Assembly (NCBI RefSeq): GCF_000472965.1
Contig: NZ_AXAU01000002.1
Coordinates: 540,751 to 604,750, forward strand
Origin: Bradyrhizobium murdochi
GTDB lineage: Bacteria > Pseudomonadota > Alphaproteobacteria > Rhizobiales > Xanthobacteraceae
Length of the DNA stretch: 64,000 nucleotides
Reading direction: 5' to 3'
Below are positions 61,813 through 64,000 of this stretch, piece after piece; position 1 is the first letter of the stretch, and each line of letters begins with the position of its first letter. Below the pieces are notes generated by a model, which was not told the origin of the DNA, ran no database searches, and saw only the letters and a list, made by a program, of their open reading frames with translations. The position numbers were made by a program, and so were the translations under genes.

Positions 61813-62457
61813 TCACCTGGGCTTCGGATGGATGTTTAGAAACCCTGTCGTTGCCGCGTGGGCCCGCCGCGCTATTTCGCCAGCACTCGGGCGATCGGCC
61901 ACTTGAAGAAGCAGGCCGGTCATCAGGTCGCCCCAGAGCAGCCCCAAGAATTGTTCGACCATCGCGGCAGGATCGCCATCGCACAGCCCGGCCGACTTGG
62001 CGTTCGCCATGATCTCTCGCAATGAATCACGCGTAGGCCGGCGAGCGATCGAATCCAGCGCTTGTGCAACCTTTGGCGCGTGCACTGTTTCGGATATCGC
62101 CAGCCGGAACACAGCAACGACGACCGGATCGGTCGTTTCCGTCAAAAGCCTTGTACCAAAGGTGGCAAGCACGTTGGCCAGGGTTTCCCTGTCACGCAAC
62201 TCAGGCAGATCGGCCGGTGCTTTCAACCGCCGGGCGCGCTCGGTGATGCAGGCGACCAGCATCGCTTCCTTGTTGCCGAAAAGCGAATAAAGCTCGCGTT
62301 TTGACACGCGTGCGCGTGTCGCAATCTCCAGCGTGCTGGTCTGCGCATAGCCGCCCTCCATGAATGCCGAAAGGGCCGCACCGAGAATCCGCTTCCGGAC
62401 TGCGGCGCCATCGATTTCTTCCTCGCGCGGCTTCATTTTCGGACTCATCGATGTCAT
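61813..62457 (-). CDS. TetR-family transcriptional repressor
   Basis: This 214-residue regulator has a TetR HTH (RKRILGAALSAFMEGGYAQTSTLEIATRARVSKRELYSLFGNKEAML) and an alpha-helical ligand-binding part. It probably represses itself and the divergent epoxide-hydrolase-like gene, because two palindromic operators of matching form sit between them. The ATG at 62457 has AGGG directly upstream; ATG 62448 is an alternative. The ligand is unknown; a hydrophobic or epoxide-type compound fits the target gene. Confidence 0.88.
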   Translation of the reverse strand: MTSMSPKMKPREEEIDGAAVRKRILGAALSAFMEGGYAQTSTLEIATRARVSKRELYSLFGNKEAMLVACITERARRLKAPADLPELRDRETLANVLATFGTRLLTETTDPVVVAVFRLAISETVHAPKVAQALDSIARRPTRDSLREIMANAKSAGLCDGDPAAMVEQFLGLLWGDLMTGLLLQVADRPSAGEIARRAHAATTGFLNIHPKPR

Positions 62458-62471
62458 TTCCCTCTTGACTC

Positions 62472-62487
62472 GGTACCAAGTGGTACC
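62472..62487. promoter_or_regulatory. TetR operator 1, GGTACCAAGTGGTACC
   Basis: A near-perfect palindrome (GGTACCA-AG-TGGTACC, 7-base arms) 15 bases before the TetR ATG. Its centre is 31 bp from operator 2, about three helical turns, so two dimers would sit on the same face of the DNA. Confidence 0.75.
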
Positions 62488-62502
62488 ATACATCGCTCAT
62501 TG

Positions 62503-62518
62503 GGTACCAGACAGTACC
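62503..62518. promoter_or_regulatory. TetR operator 2, GGTACCAGACAGTACC
   Basis: Second 16-bp site with the same outer arms (GGTAC...GTACC) as operator 1, on the side of the epoxide-hydrolase-like gene (starts at 62597). Confidence 0.7.
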
Positions 62519-62596
62519 AAAACTGGTTGTGACGGTAAAGATCGGCGGCGTTCACCTACTCGCTGTGAGTACGCCGGCTTAACCTGAGGAAAGACC

Positions 62597-63709
62597 ATGA
62601 ACAGACGCCAGCTATTGGCTGCGGCATTGGCACCGCTCGCATTGCGAATTGCGCCAGGCGCGATCTCGTCAAACGCATCAGCAGCAACTTCGGAGCGGGA
62701 TGGAAAAATGAGCAAGACCACGCAACGGATCATCGAATGCAACGGCATCCGCATCAACATCGCCGAACAGGGCGAGGGACCGCTGGTGCTGCTGGTGCAC
62801 GGCTTTCCCGAATCCTGGTTCTCCTGGCGGCATCAGATCGATGCGCTTGCCGCCGCCGGCTTCCGTGTCGTCGCTCCGGACCTGCGTGGTTATGGCAAGA
62901 GCGACGCGCCGCAAGCGATCGATCAGTACACGATCCTGCATCTCGTAGGCGACATGGTGGGCATCCTTGATGCCTTGGGCGCGGCGACCGCCGTTATCGC
63001 CGGTCATGATTGGGGCGCCAGCATTGCCTGGCAGGCAGCTCTCATGCGGCCCGACCGCTTCCGGGCGGTCGCAGCCCTCAGCGTCCCGTTCCGCCCGCGC
63101 GGCAAAGTGGTGCCGACCAGTCTCATGCCGCGCACGGAGACGGCGCAATTCTATCAACTCTATTTCATGGAGCCCGAACCGGCCGAGGCGGAGTTGGGGC
63201 GCGATCCGCGCGCGACCATTCGCAACATGCTATTCGGGGCGTCCGGCGATGGCGTAGCCGCGGCCCGCGCGGCCGTCGCTGCGGGCGGGCCCGCGCCGAA
63301 CCTTGGCATGGTGCCGAAGGGCGGCGGATTTCTGCAAGGACCCGGCGCCCCCAGAATCCTGCCATCCTGGATCAGCGAAAGCGACATCGACTTTTACGGC
63401 GAGGAGTTCAAGCGAACCGGCTTCCGGGGCGCGCTCAACTACTACCGCAACATCGATCGCAACTGGGAAATCACGGGGGCTGTGGCCGGCATGCAAGTAT
63501 CTATACCGGCGCTCTATATCGCGGGCGATCGTGACTTCCTGCTCTCGTTTCCCGGAACGGACCAGTTGCTCGCCAACCAGAAGAACTTCGTTCCCGGCCT
63601 GCGCAAGATTCAGATGCTGCCCGGCTGTGGCCACTGGACCCAGCAGGAGCGGCCGAACGAGGTCAGCACCGCGCTGGTGGAATTTATTCGAGACCTGCCG
63701 AGCCGATGA
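62597..63709 (+). CDS. Exported epoxide-hydrolase-like alpha/beta hydrolase
   Basis: This 370-residue enzyme starts with a twin-arginine-type leader (NRRQLLAAALAPLALRIAPG...ASA). The hydrolase part has the oxyanion motif HGFPESWFSWRHQ, DLRGYGKSDAP, the nucleophile Asp in AGHDWGASIAW, the acid Asp in YIAGDRDFLL and the His in PGCGHWTQQERP. These features match soluble epoxide hydrolases and haloacetate-type relatives. GAGGAAAG precedes the ATG. It is divergent from the TetR gene and overlaps the MATE gene (ATGA), so enzyme and exporter are probably coexpressed. Confidence 0.88.
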   Translation: MNRRQLLAAALAPLALRIAPGAISSNASAATSERDGKMSKTTQRIIECNGIRINIAEQGEGPLVLLVHGFPESWFSWRHQIDALAAAGFRVVAPDLRGYGKSDAPQAIDQYTILHLVGDMVGILDALGAATAVIAGHDWGASIAWQAALMRPDRFRAVAALSVPFRPRGKVVPTSLMPRTETAQFYQLYFMEPEPAEAELGRDPRATIRNMLFGASGDGVAAARAAVAAGGPAPNLGMVPKGGGFLQGPGAPRILPSWISESDIDFYGEEFKRTGFRGALNYYRNIDRNWEITGAVAGMQVSIPALYIAGDRDFLLSFPGTDQLLANQKNFVPGLRKIQMLPGCGHWTQQERPNEVSTALVEFIRDLPSR

Positions 63710-64000
63710 TGACAACCCTGACGCCGCAACAACCGTCCTTGCCGCGACCGGTGGCCGTGGCCGGCAGCCGGGAAGAGAACAAGGCAGCAAAGGTCAAGCA
63801 GCGGTCGATGCTTGAGGGCCCTGTGCTGCCGACGCTTCTGAAGCTTGCTCTGCCGACGCTCGTGGTCATGATCGTGCAAACCCTGGTCGGGGTCGCGGAG
63901 ACCTATTTCGTCAGCTTCCTCGGGACGGAAGCGCTGGCGGGCGTCAGCCTGGTGTTTCCCATCTTTATGCTGATGCAGATGATGTCGAACGGCGGCATCG
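63706..64000 (+). CDS. MATE-family efflux transporter, N-terminal part (runs off window)
   Basis: The first 98 codons encode a basic N-terminal tail followed by PTLLKLALPTLVVMIVQTLVGVAETYFVSFLGTEALAGVSLVFP, the first two membrane helices of a MATE multidrug/toxin exporter. The start ATG overlaps the hydrolase stop (ATGATGA), so it shares the TetR-controlled transcript. The rest lies beyond the window. Confidence 0.85.
   Translation, partial: MMTTLTPQQPSLPRPVAVAGSREENKAAKVKQRSMLEGPVLPTLLKLALPTLVVMIVQTLVGVAETYFVSFLGTEALAGVSLVFPIFMLMQMMSNGGI

Overview
The window looks like chromosomal DNA of a Bradyrhizobium-type alphaproteobacterium (Nitrobacteraceae). The signs are the high GC, a red-type Calvin-cycle operon with CbbX, an NAD-linked molybdenum formate dehydrogenase beside an oxalate/formate antiporter, TRAP transporters, and several intergenic palindromic repeats of the kind common in that genus. 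The genus is inferred from gene content and style, not from a marker gene.

Region 1 (1-20.8 kb) is a C1/oxalate and molybdenum-cofactor block. After the tail of a CorA transporter come fdsB-fdsA (formate dehydrogenase), an OxlT-like antiporter, an NtrC-type response regulator with its histidine kinase, a TusA-like protein, moeA, mobB, fdhD, mobA and two more MoeA-family genes, one fused to a periplasmic-binding-like domain. A -24/-12 promoter upstream of oxlT with two identical GGACAAAATGTCC sites behind it, and a second -24/-12 match just upstream of fdsB, suggest that the neighbouring two-component system drives formate/oxalate use through sigma-54. Two orphan solute-binding proteins follow.

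Region 2 (20.9-31.5 kb) is accessory. A tRNA-Ile(CAT) gene is followed by repeats, a baeRF-like gene, a frameshifted LuxR-type remnant, a truncated tyrosine integrase, a PQQ-type dehydrogenase, a metal-efflux/His-rich divergent pair and a small secreted protein. It ends at a second copy of the 3' half of the same tRNA (28.3 kb). A more decayed copy lies at 31.4 kb beyond a secreted lipase and a DUF4403 protein. This looks like nested integration at one tRNA site.

Region 3 (31.6-37 kb) is an amino-sugar recycling locus with two divergent arms: nagA plus an aspartokinase-like gene, and a BadF-type kinase, murQ and a SIS-domain deaminase. Region 4 (37-46 kb) holds a DoxX protein, an exported methyltransferase-like protein, a compact glycosyltransferase/radical-SAM operon, and an unusual trio: an acyl-CoA-dehydrogenase-like protein, a PhnD-like protein without a signal peptide, and a TusA-radical SAM fusion. 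These two sets are the best candidates here for undescribed chemistry.

Region 5 (46-55.3 kb) is the Calvin operon cbbF-P-T-A-L-S-X with cbbR divergent. It fits with formate oxidation: the cell could live on formate or oxalate by taking reducing power from formate and fixing CO2. Region 6 (55.5-64 kb) has a DctPQM TRAP transporter, a repeat protein with an unusual 17-residue RTX-like unit, a conserved hypothetical, an SDR, and a TetR repressor facing an exported epoxide-hydrolase-like enzyme across two clear operator palindromes. A MATE transporter runs off the right edge.
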